NCBI GenBank assembly: GCA_022821085.1
Contig: JAJEEG010000007.1
Span: 1 to 64,000 of the forward strand
Length of the DNA: 64,000 bases
Reading direction: 5' to 3'
From: Candidatus Latescibacterota bacterium
Lineage (GTDB): Bacteria; JAAXHH01
Both the position numbers and the translations under genes were made by a program. Numbering within the stretch: the stretch's first letter is position 1; each line of letters opens with the position of its first letter. Below the pieces are notes generated by a model. It was not told the DNA's origin, ran no database searches, and worked only from the letters and a program-made list of their open reading frames with translations. Shown here piece by piece: positions 19,403 through 27,553 of the stretch.

Positions 19403-20830
19403 ATGCATTACCTCATAATTGCTGTATTGGCCTTCGCGCTTTCCGTGTTGGGATGCGAGGGCAAGACAGGCCCCGCAGGTCCGACCGGTCCGTCCGGCGC
19501 CGCAGGCCCGGCAGGTCCGGCTGGCCCGCAGGGTTCAACTGGTCCGGCAGGTCCGGCTGGCCCGCAGGGTCCGGCTGGTGCTGACGGTGCCGACGGTGCT
19601 GATGGAGCGCCAGGTCCGGCTGGTCCGGCTGGTCCGGCTGGTCCGCAAGGTGAGAAGGGCGACACCGGCGAGCAGGGTCCGGCCGGTGCAGGCGCCGATC
19701 CGGGTGCTATCCAGGACATCGTTGATGGCGTCATCGGAACTGGTATCCTGGCAGACATTCACCACCTCGTTTTGTTGAAGGATGGTGAAACAGACAAGAC
19801 CAAAGGTACTGTTATAGACGGTCCTGATTTTACGGATGAAGTAACCATTGGTCTGCTTGTAGGTGGAAGCACGTCATATGTAGCCATAGCCGCGTCCGCA
19901 AACAAGCAGCCGATTCCCGCTACGTTTTCGTGGTCATCCGACGTCTCGGATGTCGCCTCTGTGGATGACGGTGTGATTACGGGTCATCTGAAGGGCGAAG
20001 CGAAGGTAACCCTGTCCGTCGATGGCCGTGGAATCGAAGTCACGTTCAACGTTACCGTCCATGACGTCGTCAAGGGTATCATAGCATCGACAGGTGATGA
20101 TACCAGACTTGCGGTGGGTGACAAAGCTACCGTTAGTGCTGTCGCCTATGATGTTGCACAGGACGACGAGATGGCGGGTGCCGAGGGTAACGAGGTTCCC
20201 AATACAGCCTTTACCTGGATGAGTTCCAATGAGGACGTGGCGACAGTCGATGAAGACGGCGTGGTGACGGGCGTTGCTGCCGGAAGCGCTGATATCACGG
20301 CTCATGTAGGCGATGTCACGAGCAACAAGGTGCCAGTCACCGTGTTCGCACTTGACACGATCGAACGTCGTCTGCGTGTAACATTGCCCATTTCAGGTAC
20401 GTATCTGGCTGTTGGTGATACATCGGCTGCCGGCACCGAGCAAACCGGTACCCCGGCGCTAACACCGGCAACTCTGAATATCTCCGTGACTCTTGAGCAG
20501 TTCGACCCCAACGCGGGTCAGAACGGCACTTGGAGTCCAGTCACTGACGGCTCCAATGTGAAGTTTACGAGTTTGGACACGGATGTGGTCGCTTTTACCG
20601 ATGAAACCAACAGTCCTGGTGACGATGACTATGGCGAGAGTGCTACTATCGCTTCTAGTACCAGTGATGGCACCGTAGCTGCAGGTCTTACAGCTGTTAA
20701 TGGTACTCGCGGTAAGGTGTTGAAGCGGGGCACAGCCAGAGTGGAGATTTCTTCCGATTACGCTACAACGCGTTATGTTGAAGTAAGCATTACGCTTGAA
20801 CCGGGCGCAAAAGTGGCCGCCGAAGAGTAA
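19403..20830 (+). CDS. Collagen-like lipoprotein with Ig-like domains, copy 1
   Basis: Protein of 475 residues. Residues 1-17 are a signal peptide ending in the lipobox VLGC, so Cys18 is likely lipidated. Gly-X-Y triplets (mostly GPA, GPQ, GAD) run from about 20 to 97 and should form a triple-helical stalk. After it, bacterial Ig-like (Big2-type) repeats are seen: [20 protein letters not shown], and [20 protein letters not shown]. The C-terminus is a separate beta-rich region ending [14 protein letters not shown]. Likely a surface-anchored trimer; partner unknown. It is the only one of six paralogues outside the 39-51 kb cluster and carries the same 5' leader and 3' element. Confidence 0.85.
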   Translation: MHYLIIAVLAFALSVLGCEGKTGPAGPTGPSGAAGPAGPAGPQGSTGPAGPAGPQGPAGADGADGADGAPGPAGPAGPAGPQGEKGDTGEQGPAGAGADPGAIQDIVDGVIGTGILADIHHLVLLKDGETDKTKGTVIDGPDFTDEVTIGLLVGGSTSYVAIAASANKQPIPATFSWSSDVSDVASVDDGVITGHLKGEAKVTLSVDGRGIEVTFNVTVHDVVKGIIASTGDDTRLAVGDKATVSAVAYDVAQDDEMAGAEGNEVPNTAFTWMSSNEDVATVDEDGVVTGVAAGSADITAHVGDVTSNKVPVTVFALDTIERRLRVTLPISGTYLAVGDTSAAGTEQTGTPALTPATLNISVTLEQFDPNAGQNGTWSPVTDGSNVKFTSLDTDVVAFTDETNSPGDDDYGESATIASSTSDGTVAAGLTAVNGTRGKVLKRGTARVEISSDYATTRYVEVSITLEPGAKVAAEE

Positions 20831-21100
20831 CATCGGGATAATCCGGGTCCCGTAGACAGGGCGCTGACAGAGTCCTGTGGCACGTGGGGGAAGGGTGCCA
20901 ATCCTTCCCCTTCAAGCCAAGTTCCGAGTGACCCCCGGAGGTATCCCGACAGGGCAAGCAACACTTCAGCATCCGCCCTGCATTTGTCTCGGTCATTTCG
21001 TTACAACTTCCCGTTCGCCCTGAGTAGGAGCTTCGGCCACTGAAAAGGGCGATCGGTTCCGAAAACAGGAAAAGCCCCGTTGCTGGTACGGGGCTTTTCT
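20831..21100 (+). ncRNA. Candidate structured 3' RNA element, copy 1
   Basis: Starts at the stop codon. TCGGGATA and TCCGGG pair with CCCGGA and TATCCCGA about 110 nt later, closing a domain that holds two hairpins: ACAGG..CCTGT, and a variable one (here GGGGAAGG..CCTTCCCC). Next come GGGC..GCCC, then CGCCCT..AGGGCG with an inner arm AGT..ACT, and finally a terminator. The same layout follows all six paralogous genes. It may be a regulated 3' UTR or a stable sRNA released from the mRNA. No known family recognised. Confidence 0.6.
21070..21100 (+). terminator. Terminator of lipoprotein copy 1
   Basis: Stem AAAAGCCCCGT / ACGGGGCTTTT with a 7-nt loop, ending TTTTCTG; last part of the conserved 3' element. 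Confidence 0.85.
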
Positions 21101-21142
21101 GTGTTCAACGATGTACGGGTAGGATTGCATCGTGCTTATTGA

Positions 21143-21182
21143 ACGGTTTCATAACCCGGTGGCTGGCTTCGGCACCGGGTTT
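21143..21182. repeat. Dispersed hairpin repeat, copy A
   Basis: AACCCGGTG (21153-21161) and CACCGGGTT (21173-21181) form a 9-bp stem. The 40-bp unit recurs at 51923-51963. It lies in the 400-bp gene-free tail between the 3' element and the VWA gene, where no gene is seen. Confidence 0.55.
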
Positions 21183-21190
21183 CATTCTGA

Positions 21191-21255
21191 ATCGATCCGC
21201 AAGTCGAATCATCCGAAATTGTACTTTCACCCCATGACGAAGGATTGATCCTGCT
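21191..21255 (+). repeat. Dispersed 65-bp repeat, copy B
   Basis: Second copy of the 18976-19040 repeat, about 85% identical by eye. It is followed by a direct repeat (TATTCCACTTTAG / TATTCCATTTTAG) and an imperfect inverted repeat at 21282-21316 (CGTTATTCCATTTTAG / CTAAATTAAAATAACG, 13 of 16 pairs). This resembles the control region of the Fic gene without a gene behind it. Confidence 0.6.
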
Positions 21256-21498
21256 ATTCCACTTTAGTGAATTAACGAAATCGTTATTCCATTTTAGGCC
21301 CTAAATTAAAATAACGGTCACGGCACATGGACGTTTCCATGGCTGCCGGCCGCCGAACCTGAAGCGGCTGTCTAGCCATAGGCCACGGCTGCCTAGCAAG
21401 ATGCCACGGCTGTCGACAACTGCCGAACCAGAGGCGACACTCGATACGCGTTGTTTTGATCTACAGGAAACGCCCCACGCTCAGATCAACCGCAGACC

Positions 21499-22593
21499 TC
21501 AGTTCACCCGCCGCCGGCGGTTCTTGACATAGTCCACGAGGATGTATTCACCGAGGCTGTCGAGGGAGGAGTAGTAGGCCCGGCCGTGGTTCATCTCCGT
21601 GAGACGCTCGACGAAGCCGACCAGGTAGGGATCCTGGGTGACCATGAAGGTACTGATGGTGATCTTCTCGCGCCGGCAGGTCATGGCCTCGTCGAGGGTC
21701 CGGTTCACGATCCGGGGGTCCAGCCCGAAGGAATTCAGGTAGAGTCGGCCGTTCCGGTCGTAGATGGCCGAGGGCTTGCCGTCGGTGATCATGAAGATCT
21801 GCTTGTTGACGTTGCGGGTCCGCCGCAGGATGTTCCGGGCCATGAGCAGGCCGGCCTTGGTGTTCGTGTGGTAGGGGCCGACCGAAACATAGGGCAGGTC
21901 CTCGATCTTCACCTGCGTCGCGTCGTCGCCGAAGAGGACCAGGTGCAGTTCGTCCTTCGGATACTTGCGGATGATGAGCTCCGCCAGGGCCATGGCCACG
22001 CGCTTGGCCGGGGAAATGCGGTCTTCGCCGTACAGGATCATGCTGTGGCTGATGTCCAGGAGCATGACCGTGGCGCAGGAAGTGGTATGCTCGACCTCGT
22101 AGACCTCGAAGTCGTCCTCGTGCAGGTCCAGGTCGAATCCTGACCGGCGGATCGCGTTGCCGATGGTGGAGGTGAAATCGACGTTCGACGCCTGGTCGCC
22201 GTAGCGGTACGGCCGCGTTTCGCTCAACCGCTCCACGCCTTCCCCTTCAAAGGGCGTCTCGTGACCGCCGCTCAGCCCCTTCTTCAGGCTGCCGTAGACG
22301 AACCGGAGCGAGTCCTCCCGGATGCGCCGACCGCCTTTCTCGGTGAGGGAGAAGGCGTCGCCTTTCTGCTTCACGTAGCCCCGCTTCTCGAGCTCCTTGA
22401 CGAAGGCCTCGTAGGACATTTCATCGTCGAAGATGCCCTGTCGCTGGTCGATATAGCGCATCCACTTCAGGGCTTCTTCCACGTCGCCGCTCGTGTGGAT
22501 GAGGATCTGGCTCAGCAGGCCCAGGAGCTGTTCGAGGCGGTCCTCGGCGTCATCGACCCGCGGTATCCATTTGGTGTACTGTATGCCGATCAC
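21499..22593 (-). CDS. VWA-domain protein
   Basis: Protein of 364 residues. The C-terminal half is a von Willebrand A domain with a complete MIDAS: DISHS at 180-184, a downstream Thr and the ITDGKP strand. The N-terminal half is helical and basic (KRGYVKQKGDAFSLTEKG resembles a winged-helix turn). Such proteins usually act with a MoxR-type AAA ATPase to mature metal enzymes or complexes, but no such ATPase is in the window. It is 58 nt downstream of mraY on the same strand and may be the third gene of that unit. Confidence 0.8.
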   Translation of the reverse strand: MIGIQYTKWIPRVDDAEDRLEQLLGLLSQILIHTSGDVEEALKWMRYIDQRQGIFDDEMSYEAFVKELEKRGYVKQKGDAFSLTEKGGRRIREDSLRFVYGSLKKGLSGGHETPFEGEGVERLSETRPYRYGDQASNVDFTSTIGNAIRRSGFDLDLHEDDFEVYEVEHTTSCATVMLLDISHSMILYGEDRISPAKRVAMALAELIIRKYPKDELHLVLFGDDATQVKIEDLPYVSVGPYHTNTKAGLLMARNILRRTRNVNKQIFMITDGKPSAIYDRNGRLYLNSFGLDPRIVNRTLDEAMTCRREKITISTFMVTQDPYLVGFVERLTEMNHGRAYYSSLDSLGEYILVDYVKNRRRRVN

Positions 22594-22651
22594 TTGAGGT
22601 TACCGCCCTTCTCGCGGACCATTAACCCGCTATCGCGCGCTGCCATCCCGC

Positions 22652-23761
22652 CTACCGGATCTTCAGGGTCGACAGGCCGATGATCGCCAGGATGCCCGCG
22701 ATGATCCAGAACCGGATCACGACCTTGGTCTCGGCCAGGCCCCGGTACTGGAAGGCGTGATGGAGCGGCGCCATGTAGAAGATGCGCCGGCCGAGCCACT
22801 TGATCCCGATCTTCTCCTGGACCAGGACCGAGAAGGCCATGGCCACGAAGATCCCGCCGGTGATGACGAAGAGGAACTCCTGCTTGAGCAGCACGGCGAG
22901 CGTGCCGACGATGCCGCCCAGCGGCAGGGCGCCCACGTCGCCCATGAAGACCTGGGCGGGATAGGCGTTGTACCAGAGAAACCCCATGCAGGCGCCGAAG
23001 ACCCCGGCGCAGATCACCGTCAGCTCGCCGCTGCCCGGCAGGAAGGTGAACTGCAGGTAGCCCGAGTAGATCGCGTTTCCGATGACGTAGGCGAACACCC
23101 CGTACACGACCACCGTAAACGAGACCGGCACAATGGACAGTCCGTCCAGGCCGTCGGCGAAATTCACCGCGTTGGCGATGGCCACGATGACGAAGGCGAT
23201 GAAGGGCAGGTACCACCAGCCCAGGTCGAGGACGGGGTCTTTCACGAAGGGGAGATAGAGTTCGGAGGCGATTTCGGCCGACACGGGCGACAGGCCGGGC
23301 AGCAGGAAGACCAGGCCGAAACCGAGGCCGAAGACCGCCTGGAAGAAGAGCTTGGTGGCCTGGGACAGCCCACGGTCGCTGTCCCGGTGCCGGACCTTCC
23401 GGTAGTCGTCGATGAATCCGAACAGGGAGAACCAGATCAGGGCGCACAGGAAGACCAGGGTGAAGCGGTTGAAAAGGTCGCTCCACAGCAGCACGCTGGC
23501 GAAGATGGCCGCGACGATCAGCAGGCCGCCCATGAGCGGCGTGCCGGCCTTCGAGGCGGAGGAAAGCGCGCCGTGCGACCGGGGATTGTCCCGCACGTGG
23601 TTCACGTACAGCAGGCGGATGATACGCTGGCCGAAAAGCAACGTGACGCCGAACCCCGTCAGCGCCGCGCAGATCGCGCGGAAACTCAGGTACTGGAAGA
23701 GGCGCAGAAACGACAGCGCGTCGACGGTATCGAAGAGATAAGTGACGAGGTGATAGATCAT
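22652..23761 (-). CDS. mraY: Phospho-MurNAc-pentapeptide transferase MraY
   Basis: Makes lipid I from UDP-MurNAc-pentapeptide and undecaprenyl phosphate at the inner membrane. 369 residues, about ten membrane helices. Catalytic and substrate motifs are visible: FIDDYRK, NFADGLDGL (usual NxxDGLDGL), MGDVGALPLGG and MAPLHHAFQYRGLAETKVV. The last has PLHHAFQ where most MraY have PLHHHFE. It starts 7 nt downstream of murG; the usual murE/murF upstream and murD/ftsW downstream neighbours are absent. Confidence 0.95.
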   Translation of the reverse strand: MIYHLVTYLFDTVDALSFLRLFQYLSFRAICAALTGFGVTLLFGQRIIRLLYVNHVRDNPRSHGALSSASKAGTPLMGGLLIVAAIFASVLLWSDLFNRFTLVFLCALIWFSLFGFIDDYRKVRHRDSDRGLSQATKLFFQAVFGLGFGLVFLLPGLSPVSAEIASELYLPFVKDPVLDLGWWYLPFIAFVIVAIANAVNFADGLDGLSIVPVSFTVVVYGVFAYVIGNAIYSGYLQFTFLPGSGELTVICAGVFGACMGFLWYNAYPAQVFMGDVGALPLGGIVGTLAVLLKQEFLFVITGGIFVAMAFSVLVQEKIGIKWLGRRIFYMAPLHHAFQYRGLAETKVVIRFWIIAGILAIIGLSTLKIR

Positions 23762-23768
23762 GGGGCGC

Positions 23769-26042
23769 TCACGAGTTTTCCTGTTGTTGGCGGATCATGC
23801 CGGTCAGCCGGTTCAGCGTCCGCTTGATCGGAAAGTCCGGATCGAAGTGGTTCGATGTGACCAGGATACCGTCGAGCTCTTCGCGCAGTCCGTCCAGGTC
23901 GACGATCATCCTCCGCCCGACCAGGTCGGCAAGGGCGTCGATGACGGCCTGTCGCACCTTCCCGTTCGGGTCCTGGTAGAATGGCCTGAGCCATTCGGTG
24001 ACGGTGCCGTCGCCCATCCGGCCCAGGGCGCATATGGCTGCGGACCGGATCTCGAAGGACGATTCCCGCAAAAGGCCGCTTAGTCCGTTCAGTACCGCCG
24101 CGTCCCTCTCTCCATCAGCGTCCACCGTTTCCGGACCTTGGGCGAGGTCGGCAAAAGCCAGGGCCGCGGCGGACCGCACTTCGTAATAGGGATCCGCCAG
24201 CAGGTCCAGCAGCACGGCGCGCACCGGTGCATCGTACACGCCGAGCCGGCCGATCGCCGTCACGGCGTTGCGGCGGATGAAGCCGACCTGCCGGTAGTCG
24301 CCGCCGAGGAGTCGCTGGAAGAAGGGCGCCGGCGTCCGGTCTCGCAGCAGTGCGAGGAGGAAGGGCAGGCGGTCGTGGTAGCCAAGCAGGCCGGCCAGCT
24401 TCACGCCCTCGTTCCGGATGGGCCACCGCCCGTCCTTGAGGAATCCGTCGACACGGTACTTGAGGTAGTCTTCGCCCACGGACTCGATGAAGGCCTCGTC
24501 GCGTCCTTCCGCGAAACGCCGGACCAGTGCAAAGGGGGAGAGCGCGGAGACCGGCGGCCGGTCTGGGTTGCCTGGGTTGACTGGGTTGCCTGGGTCGCCC
24601 GGGTTGCCTGGGTTGCCTGGGTCGCCCGGGCCGCCTTGTCGGTCGGGTTGTCCGTTGGAACGAACGTGGTCCGCCGGCCGGTCTGAGTGGTCCGGGTGGT
24701 CCAGGCTGTCCGCGTGAGCCGGGCTGTCCGGGCTGTCCGCCAGCATCTGGTCCAGCTGGTCGACGATCCGGTCCAGTCCTCCGCGGTCGAAGGTCTCACG
24801 GGCCCGGCTGCTCATGGCGGCGTGGCCGGACGGGTCGTCCAGGATTTCGAGGACCAGGCGGGCCAGACGCGCTCCGTCGACCTCGCCGATGGTCTGGCCG
24901 TCCTCCACGGAAATCGATTCGTACACGACGCGGGCCGCGCCCCTCGATTCGAGCGTCCTGGCGTTCATGGCCTGGTGGTCGCCGGGCGCGTAGGGCAGCG
25001 GCACAAGGATGGAGGGGATCCCGCAGATGCCGATCTCGGTGACGACGCCGGCGCTGGCCCTGCCGATGACCAGGTCGCTGGCGGCGTAGAGCGTTTCGAT
25101 TTCGTGGGAGTAATCCGACTGGTGGTATCTCGACAGTCGTTCGTCGTCGAGTTCGAGCCGTTCCAGGCGATTGCGGGTGTCGGCCTCGGCGTCGTAATCC
25201 GGACTTCGTGTCTGGCCGATGACGTGGATGACGTGGATGTCCGGCCGGGACAGCAACCCGGGCAGCGCGTCGACCACGGCCCGGTTGATGGACCGGGCGC
25301 CTGACGAAGCGCCGAAGGCGAATACGACCTTCGCGTCGGCCGGCAGACCCTGCGAGACCCGTGCGGCGTCCCTGGAAATGGCGCCGATCTCCCGCCGTAC
25401 CGGGTAGCCCGCCCACGTCGTCTTTTCTGGCGGGAAATACCGCAGCGACGCTTCGAAGGAAACCCCGATGCGGTCCGCGATGCGGCCAGCGAGCCGGTTG
25501 ACTTTGCCGGGCACGACGTTCTGCTCGTGGACGAAACATCTACAGGCGCCCGAGAGACGGAGCGATTTGAGTATCCAGTGGGCCAGGAGGACCGGGCTGC
25601 TGGCGTAGCCGCCCGTGGCCACGATCATGCGGGGCCGGCGTCTCAACAGATGAAACAGGCTCTGGAGGACGCCGAAGCCGGTGCTGATTGCGAAGCGCAG
25701 GAGCGCGAACGGCCGCCTGCCCGACGGCAGCCCGCGGGCATGGACCAGGTGGATCGGATAGCCCCGCTTCGGCACGAGGGAGGCTTCCATTCTGCCCCGC
25801 GCACCGACGTACACGATGCGGGCTTCGGGGTTCCGATTCCGCACCTCGTCGGCGATGGCCAGCCCGGGATAGACGTGGCCGCCCGTGCCGCCCCCGGTGA
25901 ACAGGTAGGTCAATGGACGCGAACCGGTCTCCGCCTTTGGCGTTGCCGCAGCGACCTCCGTCTTCCGCGTTTGCGCGGTTACCTCCGGATTCACCTCATC
26001 CGGTGGTCGTTCCGCATCCTGTTTCGAGGTGATCTGAGACAT
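23769..26042 (-). CDS. murG: MurG fused to a C-terminal HEAT-repeat domain
   Basis: The N-terminal part is MurG, which adds GlcNAc to lipid I: YLFTGGGTGGHVYPGLAIAD, ATGGYASSPVLLAHW, HEQNVVPGKVNRL, FGASSGARSIN, and YAASDLVIGRASAGVVTEI with the UDP-sugar-binding end. After about residue 420 comes a low-complexity linker with nine-base DNA repeats coding PGN/PGD triplets, then roughly 230 residues of HEAT-like helical repeats (RRNAVTAIGRLGVYD, YYEVRSAAALAFADL, FEIRSAAICALGRM). The extra domain is not part of ordinary MurG (about 360 residues). A 41-residue N-terminal extension precedes the first strand; the start is uncertain (ATG at 26042 or 26051, TTG at 26102) and none has a strong ribosome-binding site. 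Confidence 0.9.
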   Translation of the reverse strand: MSQITSKQDAERPPDEVNPEVTAQTRKTEVAAATPKAETGSRPLTYLFTGGGTGGHVYPGLAIADEVRNRNPEARIVYVGARGRMEASLVPKRGYPIHLVHARGLPSGRRPFALLRFAISTGFGVLQSLFHLLRRRPRMIVATGGYASSPVLLAHWILKSLRLSGACRCFVHEQNVVPGKVNRLAGRIADRIGVSFEASLRYFPPEKTTWAGYPVRREIGAISRDAARVSQGLPADAKVVFAFGASSGARSINRAVVDALPGLLSRPDIHVIHVIGQTRSPDYDAEADTRNRLERLELDDERLSRYHQSDYSHEIETLYAASDLVIGRASAGVVTEIGICGIPSILVPLPYAPGDHQAMNARTLESRGAARVVYESISVEDGQTIGEVDGARLARLVLEILDDPSGHAAMSSRARETFDRGGLDRIVDQLDQMLADSPDSPAHADSLDHPDHSDRPADHVRSNGQPDRQGGPGDPGNPGNPGDPGNPVNPGNPDRPPVSALSPFALVRRFAEGRDEAFIESVGEDYLKYRVDGFLKDGRWPIRNEGVKLAGLLGYHDRLPFLLALLRDRTPAPFFQRLLGGDYRQVGFIRRNAVTAIGRLGVYDAPVRAVLLDLLADPYYEVRSAAALAFADLAQGPETVDADGERDAAVLNGLSGLLRESSFEIRSAAICALGRMGDGTVTEWLRPFYQDPNGKVRQAVIDALADLVGRRMIVDLDGLREELDGILVTSNHFDPDFPIKRTLNRLTGMIRQQQENS
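24561..24640. repeat. Nine-base tandem repeats in the murG linker
   Basis: Imperfect tandem copies of GGGTTGCCT / GGGTCGCCC, coding (on the - strand) a collagen-like run of GNP/GDP triplets between the MurG and HEAT parts. Prone to slippage; since the unit is a multiple of three, length changes would keep the frame. Confidence 0.75.
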
Positions 26043-26102
26043 GGCGGGCATTCCGCTATCGGCAACGCTGGCACCCGGGAGTGACGCGACGACCTGTACC
26101 AA

Positions 26103-26495
26103 ATGGACGTTGGTTGGTCACTTCGGTTCCGGAATGCGTACGATTAGAATCGAGGTCACCGCCACGACACAAAGCGCCAGAGGCCGCTTTATGTGGGGTA
26201 AAGGGGAATGTAGGGGAATGCGGGGTACTGTCAAGCCGTATTGTGACTTCATCAGACCGATCGGGCGGAGGCGTCTTTCCCGTCGCAGCATGCGTCGGAA
26301 CTGCGAATAACGATGGATGTCGCGGATCCGGTTTAGCCAGTCGGAAATTACGCTACGAGGTTCTGCGCTCAGGTTTTGACTATACATTAATAAGGGGCAG
26401 GATTCGGTGGGGGACAGGACCCGGAGAGAGACACGACCCGGAATCGGTTTAGCGTGGATCGTGGATTTAGATCGACATAAATATGTTTAGTAGAT
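26103..26495. other. Gene-free interval between murG and vapB
   Basis: About 390 bp holding the divergent promoters of murG and the antitoxin gene. Short direct repeats (AGGGGAATGTAGGGGAATG at 26201) are visible; no RNA gene, coding frame or clear promoter consensus was recognised. Confidence 0.4.
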
Positions 26496-26507
26496 ATGTT
26501 TTTACGC

Positions 26508-26756
26508 ATGCGTACAACGATTCACATCGACGACAGCCTGTTAGCGGAATTAAAGGGCATCGCGGCACGTACCGGCAGGACGCTGACCGCCGTCATAAAC
26601 GACGCGCTGCGAGACTCCCTGTCACGCCGCCGCAACGCGAAACGGCCCCCGGTCAAACTGCAGGTGTTCCACGGGACAGGGATCATGCCCGGGGTTGATC
26701 TGAGCGATTCGGACTCTCTGCTCGAAATCATGGAGAAGCACGAGGGTCCTTCCTGA
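26508..26756 (+). CDS. VapB-type antitoxin, ribbon-helix-helix
   Basis: A short protein beginning MRTTIHIDDSLLAELKGIAA, a typical ribbon-helix-helix DNA-binding N-terminus, followed by a C-terminal tail (FHGTGIMPGVDLSDSDSLL, EIMEKHE) of the type that plugs a VapC toxin. An in-frame ATG 12 nt earlier (26496) is also possible; neither has a good ribosome-binding site. The toxin gene expected next is a deletion remnant (26758-26862), so this antitoxin is orphaned. Confidence 0.8.
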   Translation: MRTTIHIDDSLLAELKGIAARTGRTLTAVINDALRDSLSRRRNAKRPPVKLQVFHGTGIMPGVDLSDSDSLLEIMEKHEGPS

Positions 26757-26757
26757 C

Positions 26758-26862
26758 GTGAACGTCCTTGTGGGGCGGACCGCAACGATGTATTGAATCA
26801 CGCTCGACCGGGACTTCGCGCGCTTCGACGGACTTCGATGGAGCCGCCCACCGTCCGCGTAA
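26758..26862 (+). pseudogene. VapC PIN-domain toxin, internally deleted remnant
   Basis: Two nt after the antitoxin stop, a GTG opens the classic VapC N-terminus (MNVLV) and then runs to a stop at 26794. Immediately after, in the same frame, comes a VapC-like C-terminus, ITLDRDFARFDGLRWSRPPS, with the terminal D..F catalytic-site segment. About 100 codons between the two ends are missing. The catalytic acidic residues of the middle are lost, so no active toxin can be made. Confidence 0.7.
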
Positions 26863-26895
26863 ACCACGGAGCAATAATCCACGGAGCCTGAAACC

Positions 26896-27315
26896 ATGTC
26901 CGATCTCAAGACCCGGCCCACCGGCGCGAGCGTCGAAGCCTTCATTGACGCGGTGGAACACCCGCGCAGGCGCGAGGACGCGCGTACATTACTGGAGCTC
27001 ATGCATCGGGTGACGGGCGAAGAACCCGTGATGTGGGGACCGTCGATCGTGGGGTACGGAAGCTACCACTACCGGTACGCGAGCGGACAGGAAGCCGACT
27101 GGCCCGTCGTGGGGTTCTCGCCGCGCAAACAGAACCTGTCGATTTACATCATGACCGGATTCGAAGCGTCCGACGCGTTGCTTTCCCGGCTGGGAAAGCA
27201 CAAGACCGGCAAGTCCTGCCTGTACGTCAACAAGCTGGCCGACGTGGACCTGGAGGTGCTGGAAACTCTGGTGCGTGCGTCGGTCACGGAGATGAAAAGA
27301 ATGTATCCGGAATGA
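26896..27315 (+). CDS. DUF1801 domain protein
   Basis: Protein of 139 residues. FIDAVEHPRRREDARTLLEL, MWGPSIVGYGSYHYRYASG and FSPRKQNLSIYIMTGF followed by LGKHKTGKSCLYVNKLADVD are the hallmark of the DUF1801 (YdhG/YjbR-like) family. The biochemical role of this family is not settled; the fold resembles small ligand-binding or chaperone-like proteins. ATG at 26896 lies 33 nt after the vapC remnant. Confidence 0.85.
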   Translation: MSDLKTRPTGASVEAFIDAVEHPRRREDARTLLELMHRVTGEEPVMWGPSIVGYGSYHYRYASGQEADWPVVGFSPRKQNLSIYIMTGFEASDALLSRLGKHKTGKSCLYVNKLADVDLEVLETLVRASVTEMKRMYPE

Positions 27316-27449
27316 CTGGAAAGACGGCTCGGAATCCCCGAAGAGGTGATCCGGAATCCCCGGCGCGCCTTCCGTTCAGGGCAGGTTCCGCCGGGTAACG
27401 TATCACGTAAGGAAGGCCCTGTTAAGTTCACTGCAATGACCGAGTATAC

Positions 27450-27478
27450 TTGACAGATTTTGGTTTTGGGGTTATAAT
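27450..27478 (+). promoter_or_regulatory. Perfect sigma-70 consensus promoter
   Basis: TTGACA (27450-27455), 17-nt spacer, TATAAT (27473-27478): both hexamers match the consensus exactly. It stands 76 nt upstream of the lipoprotein gene at 27554, so that gene is probably strongly expressed; expected start near 27485. Confidence 0.85.
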
Positions 27479-27553
27479 TGTGGACGATCTGAAATCTATA
27501 TATGCCGTGAATCAAGGTGGTTCAACGGTGAAACTCTTAAACGGAGGAATCCA

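Noticed and set aside
20831-21100. Known riboswitch (cobalamin, TPP, FMN, cyclic-di-GMP) or 6S/SRP RNA for the 3' element
   Set aside because: None of the invariant core sequences of these classes was found, and the element lies downstream of genes in all six cases.
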